Below are positions 1 to 5,038 of a DNA stretch of 12,576 bases, one piece after another. Where the stretch lies: NCBI GenBank assembly GCA_965661165.1, contig CBFICL010000029.1, positions 1-12,576 on the forward strand, in the 5' to 3' direction. Position 1 is the first letter of the stretch, and each line of letters starts with the position of its first letter. A program made the translations under genes and the position numbers. The stretch comes from Hepatobacter sp965661165. GTDB taxonomy: Bacteria; Pseudomonadota; Alphaproteobacteria; Holosporales; Hepatobacteraceae. The notes beneath the pieces were generated by a model. That model was given only the letters and a program-made list of their open reading frames with translations, searched no databases and was not told the origin of the DNA.

Positions 1-319
1 GGACCAACAGTTGCCCTTCTTTTACAGGCACACCTTGCTTGATATGTGTTTTTTGAATGCGCCCATCTAACTCAGGATAGAGTTGAACAATTTTGACAGC
101 CGCCAAGACACCGTTGGTGTTATACACGCGCGTAATTGGGCCACGCTTGGCCACAGCAGTCTCCACAAGAAACGGCCGCACCTTTGACCCCCCACCCGTG
201 CCACGAGGCCACAGCAGAAAAAGAAGACCCACAACCCCCAGCAAGAACAAAGCGGCAACAGCAATGGAGAGGGGTTTGTTTATGTCAATAAACGACTGAA
301 TTTTACGCCAAGAAATCAT
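1..319 (-). CDS. Membrane-fusion (HlyD/RND periplasmic adaptor) protein, N-terminal part
   Basis: This is the first ~106 residues of a gene that runs off the left edge. The reading frame opens at an ATG (319-317) and stays open to base 1. Translation gives a short basic cytoplasmic leader, one hydrophobic segment at about residues 17-37 (PLSIAVAALFLLGVVGLLFLLW), then an extracytoplasmic stretch. The part around residues 55-105 ends in GRIQKTHIKQGVPVKEGQLL, the usual biotinyl-lipoyl-like start of adaptor proteins of RND and ABC efflux pumps, where a loop is followed by G-x-VKxGQxL. The Shine-Dalgarno GAGGGGAA lies at 338-331, 11 bases before the start. The predicted role is to link an inner-membrane pump to an outer-membrane channel; the pump and its substrate lie outside the window. 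An inverted repeat at 345-369 sits in the leader. The family call is good; the substrate cannot be told. Confidence 0.8.
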   Translation of the reverse strand, partial: MISWRKIQSFIDINKPLSIAVAALFLLGVVGLLFLLWPRGTGGGSKVRPFLVETAVAKRGPITRVYNTNGVLAAVKIVQLYPELDGRIQKTHIKQGVPVKEGQLLV

Positions 320-344
320 TTTTTCTGAACTTCCCCTCAAAAGC

Positions 345-369
345 GTGATCCCCCAAAGGCGCTGATCAC
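345..369. repeat. Inverted repeat GTGATC-N13-GATCAC in the adaptor-gene leader
   Basis: GTGATC at 345-350 and GATCAC at 364-369 are perfect 6-bp arms separated by 13 bases. They lie 26-50 bases upstream of the minus-strand adaptor start. This could be a regulator-binding site or a leader hairpin; efflux operons often carry such operators, but the arms are short and nothing else supports a function. Confidence 0.3.
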
Positions 370-429
370 CCTGCTTATAAACCTATACACGCTCATTCTA
401 ACCCTTTTTGGAAAAAAAAACCACAATCG

Positions 430-458
430 TTGGCGTTTTAGCAAAAAAAATATAGAAT
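430..458 (+). promoter_or_regulatory. Putative sigma-70 promoter for the 182-residue secreted protein
   Basis: TTGGCG (430-435) and TAGAAT (453-458) are spaced by 17 bases. Transcription from here would leave a leader of about 24 bases before the ATG at 489. That leader has no clear Shine-Dalgarno sequence. Confidence 0.45.
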
Positions 459-488
459 GCCCCAGACTTTTTCCATGCCACCCCTTTT

Positions 489-1037
489 ATGCGCCCATTT
501 CACCTTTTCCTTATCTTCGCTTTGTTGCCCATGCAAATAAGCACAGTCACAGCCTCACCCGCCGGCCTTTACAGCCTTAAAGAAGCCCCTATTGAATTGG
601 ATGTTGAAAACATTGATGTGGTTTATGAACTGCGTGAAAAAAATATTGCGGGATTTAAAGACCCCACCCCCCAAACCATCCTAACGTGGTGGTTTCAGGA
701 TCGTTTCAAAGCCTCTGGCCAGAAGGGACGTGTAAAGTTTGTTGTGCACGATATTCACATCAAAGAAACGCCCCACGAAAAACCCGCTAACGTCTTGCTC
801 TCTCCCCGTGTGACCTTTGAGGCCACCTTGTTCGTGACCGTCTCTATCCACAAAAGCCCCACAGGGCCAGCAAACGTGTTTCATATCACCGCGCGGTCTC
901 AATCCCAAGAATCGGAAAGCCTCTCTCTTTTTGAGCGCCAGAAAGTGTGGACGTCCCTGATTGAACGTGCCATTAACACCTTTGATCAAGAACTTGCCAA
1001 ACGCCAGGTGTTTCACCAGGTGACGGCCTCTTCATAA
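489..1037 (+). CDS. Exported conserved hypothetical protein (182 aa)
   Basis: The N-terminus is a signal peptide: hydrophobic residues 5-18, then a likely cleavage after V-T-A at residue 22. The mature part has mixed alpha/beta character, with a WWFQDRF segment at residues 67-73, a beta-rich middle (about 80-135) and a C-terminal helix from about 145 containing FERQKVWTSLIERAINTFDQEL. This pattern (short exported protein, W-x2-RF helix, VxDxxI strand, ER..W..L...+...D.EL helix) recalls a family of uncharacterised alphaproteobacterial periplasmic proteins or lipoproteins; I know no function for it. The mature start has no lipobox cysteine, so it should be soluble and periplasmic. No Shine-Dalgarno is visible before the ATG; a promoter-like pair lies at 430-458. 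It is divergent from the efflux adaptor gene. Its last 25 bases overlap the end of the minus-strand gene at 1013-1765. Confidence 0.75.
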   Translation: MRPFHLFLIFALLPMQISTVTASPAGLYSLKEAPIELDVENIDVVYELREKNIAGFKDPTPQTILTWWFQDRFKASGQKGRVKFVVHDIHIKETPHEKPANVLLSPRVTFEATLFVTVSIHKSPTGPANVFHITARSQSQESESLSLFERQKVWTSLIERAINTFDQELAKRQVFHQVTASS

Positions 1038-1765
1038 TCTTGCAAAATCACACCGCAGTCTTGACCGTGTGGTGAAGGTGTGCGCGCCTCCTCTTCTTCC
1101 TCATACAGTGTCTCTTGTGTGATGTTGTAATGGGCATTGTCTGTGTCGCTGCTTTGGGTCGCCCCCCCCACCCTCATATCATCAGTCAAAGAAGAAAGAT
1201 CGCCAATAGAAGAACGACGCTCCTGACCACCGCTAGATACGCTGGCTCTTTCCCACCACAATGAGGAAGATGACGACCTCATCTCATCGTCGAGAGTCAT
1301 CCATAGCCCCACCCTATCTTGTGCCCGTGCATCCCGGGGGTGTTCATCTTCCAATAGTTCATCTTGCCATAATTCATCTTGCGTCAAGTCTATCACACCT
1401 TCACACCAATCTTGTGTATGACCCCGCAGCTGTCCATAGCTGTATGTGTGATCAAACAAACTATTATCTTTTCTAGGGCAAAAAGGAAAAAGAGTGCGCG
1501 CGCCGTGAGCATGAGCCACCGCACACGGACGCATAGGCAAAGTGACCCCGACCTCACCCTCTTCAAAGGGCAAGTTGGGCACAACGTGGACAGAGACGCA
1601 CTTGACCGTGTCCTGGATAACCCGCTCACTCTCCAAGCATGCATCATATAAACTAGAATCACTATGGACACGCAGCATTGCCCTCAGCACACGTGGAGAA
1701 CCAAAAGATAACAGCACAACAAAACCCAACAACACCGCAGGCAAAGAAAAAAAGATCGATAGCAA
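1013..1765 (-). CDS. Membrane-anchored acidic protein of unknown family (250 aa)
   Basis: I do not recognise this protein. It begins with TTG (1765-1763), with a strong purine-rich Shine-Dalgarno (AGGGGGG) 7 bases upstream. Residues about 3-21 (SIFFSLPAVLLGFVVLLSF) are hydrophobic and act as a signal-anchor or uncleaved signal peptide. The rest is polar and acidic: a TQDELWQDELLEDEHP segment near residues 128-143 built from near-repeats (DELWQDEL), a run SSSSSLWW near 165, and EEEEEA near the C-terminus. Scattered cysteines lie at about 43, 56, 81, 96, 122 and 238. The low-complexity acidic/Ser tail suggests disorder. Its 3' end overlaps the convergent 182-residue gene by 25 bases. The long open frame, start signal, promoter-like AT-rich upstream region and hydrophobic N-terminus support a real gene, but no homology can be claimed. 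Confidence 0.6.
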   Translation of the reverse strand: MLSIFFSLPAVLLGFVVLLSFGSPRVLRAMLRVHSDSSLYDACLESERVIQDTVKCVSVHVVPNLPFEEGEVGVTLPMRPCAVAHAHGARTLFPFCPRKDNSLFDHTYSYGQLRGHTQDWCEGVIDLTQDELWQDELLEDEHPRDARAQDRVGLWMTLDDEMRSSSSSLWWERASVSSGGQERRSSIGDLSSLTDDMRVGGATQSSDTDNAHYNITQETLYEEEEEARTPSPHGQDCGVILQDYEEAVTW

Positions 1766-1810
1766 AATAACACCCCCCTATCCTAAGAAATATTTCACTA
1801 AAAGAAACAA

Positions 1811-1829
1811 TTTATCTATTATAGATAAA
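1811..1829. promoter_or_regulatory. Perfect palindrome containing a minus-strand TATAAT
   Basis: TTTATCTA (1811-1818), spacer TTA, TAGATAAA (1822-1829) form an 8-bp inverted repeat in an AT-rich stretch about 46 bases upstream of the minus-strand gene at 1013-1765. The hexamer TATAAT on the minus strand (1823-1818) lies inside it. A dimeric regulator binding here would cover the -10 of that gene. The matching -35 is poor (TTGATT with a 14-base spacer), so the promoter is only probable. Confidence 0.4.
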
Positions 1830-1868
1830 ATAAAAAAAATCAATGCCTATATGGTGAAAAGATTCTCT

Positions 1869-1896
1869 TTGATGAAAATCATTTTTGCCCTAGAAT
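1869..1896 (+). promoter_or_regulatory. Putative promoter of tRNA-Leu
   Basis: TTGATG (1869-1874) and TAGAAT (1891-1896) are spaced by 16 bases, ending 10 bases before the tRNA. This would start transcription close to the tRNA 5' end and could also serve the malic enzyme gene downstream. Confidence 0.5.
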
Positions 1897-1906
1897 GGGG
1901 TCGTGA

Positions 1907-1993
1907 GCGGTCGTGGCGGAATTGGTAGACGCGCAGCGTTGAGGTCGCTGTGGGATGTATCCCGTGGAAGTTCGAGTCTTCTCGACCGCACCA
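1907..1993 (+). tRNA. tRNA-Leu, anticodon GAG
   Basis: An 87-base class II tRNA with encoded CCA (1991-1993). The acceptor stem GCGGTCG (1907-1913) pairs fully with CGACCGC (1983-1989). The anticodon stem CAGCG/CGCTG encloses the loop TTGAGGT with anticodon GAG at 1941-1943, reading CUU/CUC leucine codons. The long variable arm and the T-loop TTCGAGT are present. The malic enzyme start codon follows 39 bases after the CCA, so the two may share a transcript. Confidence 0.96.
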
Positions 1994-2032
1994 TATTTGT
2001 TTAATTTTCTGTCAAACACCAGAAGGAATACC

Positions 2033-3304
2033 ATGAGCCAGGCATTGAAGAATGCAGCCCTACGCTATCATCAACATCCAGCCCCCGGGAAAGTGGGCAC
2101 CTATGCCACCAAACCTTTGGCTTCTAAGGAAGATCTCACCTTGGCCTATTCGCCCGGGGTGGCCTATGCGTGCAAAGCCATTCAAGAAGACCCTGAAGCG
2201 GCCCGCCTTTTCACCAGTCGTGGTCATCTTGTGGGCATCATCTCTAATGGCACGGCGGTGCTGGGTTTGGGTGATATTGGCCCCTTAGCGGCCAAGCCTG
2301 TGATGGAAGGCAAGGCCGTTTTATTCAAAAAATTTTCCGGCTTAGATGCCTTTGATATTGAGCTTCAAGAACACAACCCCCAAAAACTTAAGGAGCATAT
2401 CGCCGCCATGGCGCCCACCTTTGGTGGCATCAACCTTGAAGATCTCAAAGCGCCCGATTGCTTCCTTGTGGAAGAAGCGCTTCAAGATTTGGGCATTCCT
2501 GTTTTTCACGATGATCAGCACGGCACAGCGGTGGTGGTGGTGGCGGCCATTCAAAATGGACTCACCTTGGTGGGCAAAGACATCCGTGACATCAAGCTTG
2601 TGGTCAGCGGCGCGGGGGCGGCGGCTTTGGCGTGCCTTAATTTGCTTAAACACTATGGCCTGCAACAGAAAAATACTTTTGTCTTTGACAGCCAAGGGTT
2701 ATTAACCGAAGGCCGTTCCCTCGACATTTATAAAGAGAAGTGGCGTCAACAAACCTCCCACACCTTTGAGGAAAGTTTAGAAGAGGCTGATGTGTTTCTG
2801 GGTCTGTCAAAAGGGGGGCTTCTCCTGCCAGGCCACCTCAACTTGATGGCCCCTAAACCGCTTGTGTTGGCGTTGGCCAATCCGGCGCCTGAAATATTAC
2901 CAGAAGATGCCAAGCATGAGCGTCCTGATGCCATCATCGCCACGGGGCGGTCGGATTATCCCAACCAGGTCAATAATGTTTTGTGTTTTCCCTATATCTT
3001 TAGGGGCGCACTTGATGTAGGCGCCACAAAAATCAATGTCGCCATGAAAAAGGCTTGCGCGGATGCATTGACGCGTGTGCTTTCACAGCCTGCGCTCTCT
3101 TCCCAGGATCCTGCGAAAGACTTAGAACCCTTAGGCCCTGACAACATTCTGCCCAGCACATTTGATGAAAGGCTTTTGCCCACCTTAGCCCCTGCCGTAG
3201 CGCAAGCAGCCATGGACACGGGTGTGGCCTCTCACCCTCTGGAGGATCTTGACGCCTATCAAAGGCACCTCCAGCATATACAGCGTGAAAACAGCCAGCC
3301 GTAA
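2033..3304 (+). CDS. maeB: NAD(P)-dependent malic enzyme, short MaeB-type without PTA domain
   Basis: Oxidative decarboxylation of L-malate to pyruvate and CO2 with NAD(P)H formation, in the cytosol. The start ATG at 2033 follows AGAAGGA (2021-2027); an upstream in-frame extension to 1955 would begin inside the tRNA and is rejected. The product is 423 aa. Visible motifs: LAYSPGVA (37-44, catalytic Tyr39), SNGTAVLGLGDIG (71-83), GKAVLFKK (93-100, catalytic Lys region), metal-binding GGINLED (131-137) and FHDDQHGT (158-165), the dinucleotide loop SGAGAAA (192-198), LANPAPE (281-287) and a C-terminal IATGRSDYPNQVNN (302-315). Most alphaproteobacterial MaeB proteins are about 760 aa and carry a C-terminal phosphotransacetylase-like regulatory domain; here the protein ends where that domain would begin. 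There is no sign of a frameshift: a clean TAA is followed by the ssrA promoter region. Cofactor preference cannot be read with certainty. Confidence 0.95.
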   Translation: MSQALKNAALRYHQHPAPGKVGTYATKPLASKEDLTLAYSPGVAYACKAIQEDPEAARLFTSRGHLVGIISNGTAVLGLGDIGPLAAKPVMEGKAVLFKKFSGLDAFDIELQEHNPQKLKEHIAAMAPTFGGINLEDLKAPDCFLVEEALQDLGIPVFHDDQHGTAVVVVAAIQNGLTLVGKDIRDIKLVVSGAGAAALACLNLLKHYGLQQKNTFVFDSQGLLTEGRSLDIYKEKWRQQTSHTFEESLEEADVFLGLSKGGLLLPGHLNLMAPKPLVLALANPAPEILPEDAKHERPDAIIATGRSDYPNQVNNVLCFPYIFRGALDVGATKINVAMKKACADALTRVLSQPALSSQDPAKDLEPLGPDNILPSTFDERLLPTLAPAVAQAAMDTGVASHPLEDLDAYQRHLQHIQRENSQP

Positions 3305-3354
3305 CCGTGCCTTACCAGCCGTGGCCAGCCCTCGACGCTGCCTGCCTCGGGACA

Positions 3355-3384
3355 AACCCTTTCGGGGGGTTCGTTTTCTTTTCC
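3355..3384 (+). terminator. Possible terminator after the malic enzyme
   Basis: AACCC (3355-3359) can pair with GGGTT (3367-3371) around a 7-base loop, followed by the T-rich CGTTTTCTTTTCC. The stem is short and it lies 50 bases after the stop codon, just ahead of the ssrA promoter. Confidence 0.35.
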
Positions 3385-3392
3385 TTATATGC

Positions 3393-3398
3393 TATAAT
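3393..3398 (+). promoter_or_regulatory. -10 element of the ssrA promoter
   Basis: A perfect TATAAT at 3393-3398 lies shortly upstream of the tmRNA acceptor piece. The 17-base-spaced -35 (TTCGTT, 3370-3375) is weak. Transcription would begin near 3405. Confidence 0.5.
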
Positions 3399-3424
3399 GC
3401 CTGTGCTTTTATAGCTATGGCAAT

Positions 3425-3740
3425 AAACACGCTGTGCAATAAGCGGAGCGGACCCGGGGGCGGAACCCGGCGCCTCCACCTGAGGAAAGTATTTCACATG
3501 GATGTGCGCTTTTTTCAGTTGGGGGCGAATTGAGGATCGACGTACGTGGTAAAGACAGTGTTTTTGCTCGGTATGGTACCGTCGTTATCGGGCCGTTTTA
3601 TAAGTGTGAACAGCAATGTTAATACACTCGCTTTGAACACCGTTAATAGCAACGGGTTGGCTGCTGCCGCTGCCTAATTGGGTCGCCTAGTAGTCTTGTG
3701 AAAAGCGCGGCTTGGGGGGCGCCGGGCAACAGAAGCCCCC
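3425..3740 (+). ncRNA. ssrA: Transfer-messenger RNA, circularly permuted two-piece form
   Basis: tmRNA rescues stalled ribosomes and tags nascent chains. The gene is permuted: the acceptor piece comes first. CGCCTCC (3471-3477) followed by A and CC (3478-3480) pairs with GGGGGCG (3521-3527), the 5' end of the coding piece, over 7 bp with one G-U. The terminal A of CCA is not encoded (TGA follows). The T-stem CCGGG/CCCGG (3454-3458, 3466-3470) closes the 7-base loop GGCGGAA. The D-region has GAGGATCGACGTACGTGG (3532-3549). The tag frame ends with TAA at 3675-3677. With resume codon GCT at 3630, preceded by ACTC with A at -4, the tag reads ALNTVNSNGLAAAAA. A longer in-frame reading from GTG 3606 is possible. 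A pseudoknot-like GGCAACAGAAGCCCCC closes the gene. Outer ends are approximate, and the bases between 3481 and 3520 should be removed on processing. Confidence 0.88.
3630..3677 (+). other. tmRNA tag-peptide reading frame
   Basis: Fifteen codons plus TAA encode A-L-N-T-V-N-S-N-G-L-A-A-A-A-A. With the alanine carried by tmRNA itself, the appended tag would be 16 residues. It ends in five alanines instead of the common L/V-A-A, and lacks the AANDN-E-E pattern of Caulobacter-type tags. The resume codon is inferred from tmRNA convention (Ala codon, A at -4, UC at -2/-1); a start at GTG 3606 would add eight residues. Confidence 0.6.
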
Positions 3741-3746
3741 TTTTTT
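3715..3746 (+). terminator. Terminator/pseudoknot stem at the 3' end of ssrA
   Basis: GGGGGC (3715-3720) pairs with GCCCCC (3735-3740) and is followed directly by six T residues (3741-3746). The same bases form the tmRNA pseudoknot motif with CGGGCAACAGAAG in the loop, so terminator and RNA structure overlap. Confidence 0.65.
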
Positions 3747-3955
3747 CACGCCCGCCCGTTAAGAGGCTAAGACATGGTTTGATGAAGAAACCTCATGACG
3801 AGACATCTCATTGCTAACAATCCTGGCTAACAAGGCTCACCCATGAAGACGACTCATCTTTTGATGGTATAAAATATGAATATCTTTTTTGGCCAGAGAA
3901 AAAACGGTATTTGGTTAATGGCTTTCGCTATCATAGTAAATAATATCGTTAACGG
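3747..3955. other. Non-coding stretch between ssrA and the tandem repeats
   Basis: No reading frame with a credible start is visible. Two segments resemble worn copies of the ~44-bp repeat that follows: one from about 3805 (ATCTCATTGCTAACAATCC...) and one from about 3920 to 3955, ending in ATCGTTAACGG. An AT-rich TATAAAAT at about 3869-3876 could be a -10, but nothing downstream needs it. Confidence 0.4.
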
Positions 3956-4263
3956 ATCTCACACTTAACAGCCATCACGTTTAACAAACACATCGTGAGA
4001 GCGCATGCTTCATAGGCAGCAACGTTTAACACATATACGTTAAGATCTCACTCTTCATAGGCAAAAGTTAGCAAACACATCGTGAGAGCTCACACTTAAC
4101 AGGCACTATGTTTAACAAGCTCATCTCAACAGACCCCATACTTGGCAGCTATTACATAAACCCATCCTAATAAATCTCATACTTAACAGGCACCATGCTT
4201 AACAAACGCATCTTAACAGATCTTATGCTGAGCAGGCATCATGCTTAACAAACGCACCAACAG
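3956..4263. repeat. Degenerate ~44-bp tandem repeat, seven units
   Basis: Seven head-to-tail units of 41-46 bases start at about 3956, 4002, 4045, 4089, 4133, 4174 and 4220. The common pattern is ATCTCAYACTTAACAGGC, then ACCATGYTTAACAAACRCAT, then CTTAACAG. Units 1 and 3 share an exact 17-base string (CAAACACATCGTGAGAG at 3985-4001 and 4072-4088, 87 bases apart). Units 6 and 7 share CATGCTTAACAAACGCA (4194-4210 and 4240-4256, 46 bases apart). Unit 5 is the most diverged. There are no unique spacers between conserved repeats, so this is not CRISPR. No open frame crosses it with a plausible start. The TTAACA core occurs about twice per unit and could be a protein-binding site or part of a structured RNA; neither is shown. 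Confidence 0.75.
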
Positions 4264-4312
4264 GGAGGGAAGAAGAAAAACACGCCTGCCCAAAAACAGG
4301 TTTTTTTCGATA

Positions 4313-4318
4313 TATAAT
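4313..4318 (+). promoter_or_regulatory. Possible -10 for sspB
   Basis: TATAAT at 4313-4318, 178 bases before the sspB start, is the best -10-like hexamer between the repeats and sspB. No good -35 is present at 16-18 bases. The preceding CCTG-N8-CAGG plus seven T residues (4285-4307) could be a weak terminator for anything transcribed through the repeats. Confidence 0.3.
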
Positions 4319-4496
4319 CGGCTGATGTCTCTGTTATAAAAACCATGCCACTACAGAAAGCGCGTCCTGCGTTTTGGCCACAGAAAGAAAGATAGCCAAC
4401 AGGTGAGATATGTGTTAAGCTTATCTTAAAGGTTGTAAGTTGGTTTTCGCACGTTGAAAAACGTTGACATGCTTGGTCCATCGCGGGAGGGAGTGT

Positions 4497-4958
4497 ATGG
4501 AATTTCAATATGAAAGCCGTGTTCAAGAAGCACTAAGGCGCGTTGTGCGCGAAGTGTTGGAGGAAGCCGCCAACAAAGGTCTCCCGGACCCCCATCACTT
4601 CTATATTTCCCTGCGCACCAATTATCCTGGCGTTCAGTTTCCTGAGGCTGTAAGGAAAGCCAACCCTAAGGAAATCACCATTGTGCTGCAGCATCAGTTT
4701 TGGGATCTGAAGGTGGATGAGGACGGCTTTTCTGTGGTGCTCACCTTCCAAGATATTCCGCAAACGGTTTATGTTCCTTTTCATGCGTTGCTCAGCTTTA
4801 TGGATCCAGGGGTTCGCTTTGGCCTCCATTTCACGCCGCCGCCTGCGTCTGAAACCAAACCCGACACTTTGACCAAGTCTCCCGCATTTTCTAAGAAAGC
4901 CAAAAAAGAAGAAAGTGAAGGCAAGGTCATTTCTTTGGAGAACTTCCGCAGGAAATAG
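4497..4958 (+). CDS. sspB: SspB-type ClpXP adaptor (alphaproteobacterial form)
   Basis: SspB binds the ssrA tag on incomplete proteins and delivers them to the ClpXP protease in the cytosol. The ATG at 4497 follows GGGAGGGAG (4485-4493); an in-frame TTG at 4464 is less likely because the family aligns from MEFQYES. The product is 153 aa. Residues 4-115 match the SspB fold as known from Caulobacter: YESRVQEALRRVV (5-17), LPDPHHFYISLRT (29-41), the hallmark EITIVLQHQFWDL (59-71), then VPFHALLSFMDPGVRFGLHF (93-112). A polar Lys/Glu-rich linker (about 113-142) leads to the C-terminal GKVISLENFRRK, the short ClpX-docking tail. The gene lies about 750 bases downstream of ssrA on the same strand, with the tandem repeats between, and is convergent with ettA. 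Confidence 0.95.
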   Translation: MEFQYESRVQEALRRVVREVLEEAANKGLPDPHHFYISLRTNYPGVQFPEAVRKANPKEITIVLQHQFWDLKVDEDGFSVVLTFQDIPQTVYVPFHALLSFMDPGVRFGLHFTPPPASETKPDTLTKSPAFSKKAKKEESEGKVISLENFRRK

Positions 4959-5038
4959 CCGGCGCGCAGCAGATGATCGCCTCTCGCCGCCCATCATCAC
5001 CTTTATCGTGGCCAAAAAAGGCCTGTGCCGCCATGGAG

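Noticed and set aside
1955..2032. In-frame N-terminal extension of the malic enzyme
   Set aside because: It would begin inside tRNA-Leu; the ATG at 2033 has a good Shine-Dalgarno and matches the family start.
3956..4263. CRISPR array
   Set aside because: The units are contiguous and degenerate, with no conserved repeat plus unique spacer pattern and no cas genes nearby.
4464..4469. TTGACA just before sspB as a -35 box
   Set aside because: The expected -10 position falls in the purine-rich Shine-Dalgarno region with no TATAAT-like hexamer.
4245..4526. Minus-strand 93-residue frame near sspB
   Set aside because: It has no recognisable motif, overlaps the repeat and the sspB start, and has low-complexity Phe runs from A-rich DNA.
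4533..5015. Minus-strand 160-residue frame under sspB
   Set aside because: It is a shadow of sspB, which has clear family motifs on the plus strand.
5012..5025. GGCC-A6-GGCC between sspB and ettA as a terminator
   Set aside because: A 4-bp stem without a T-run is too weak to call.
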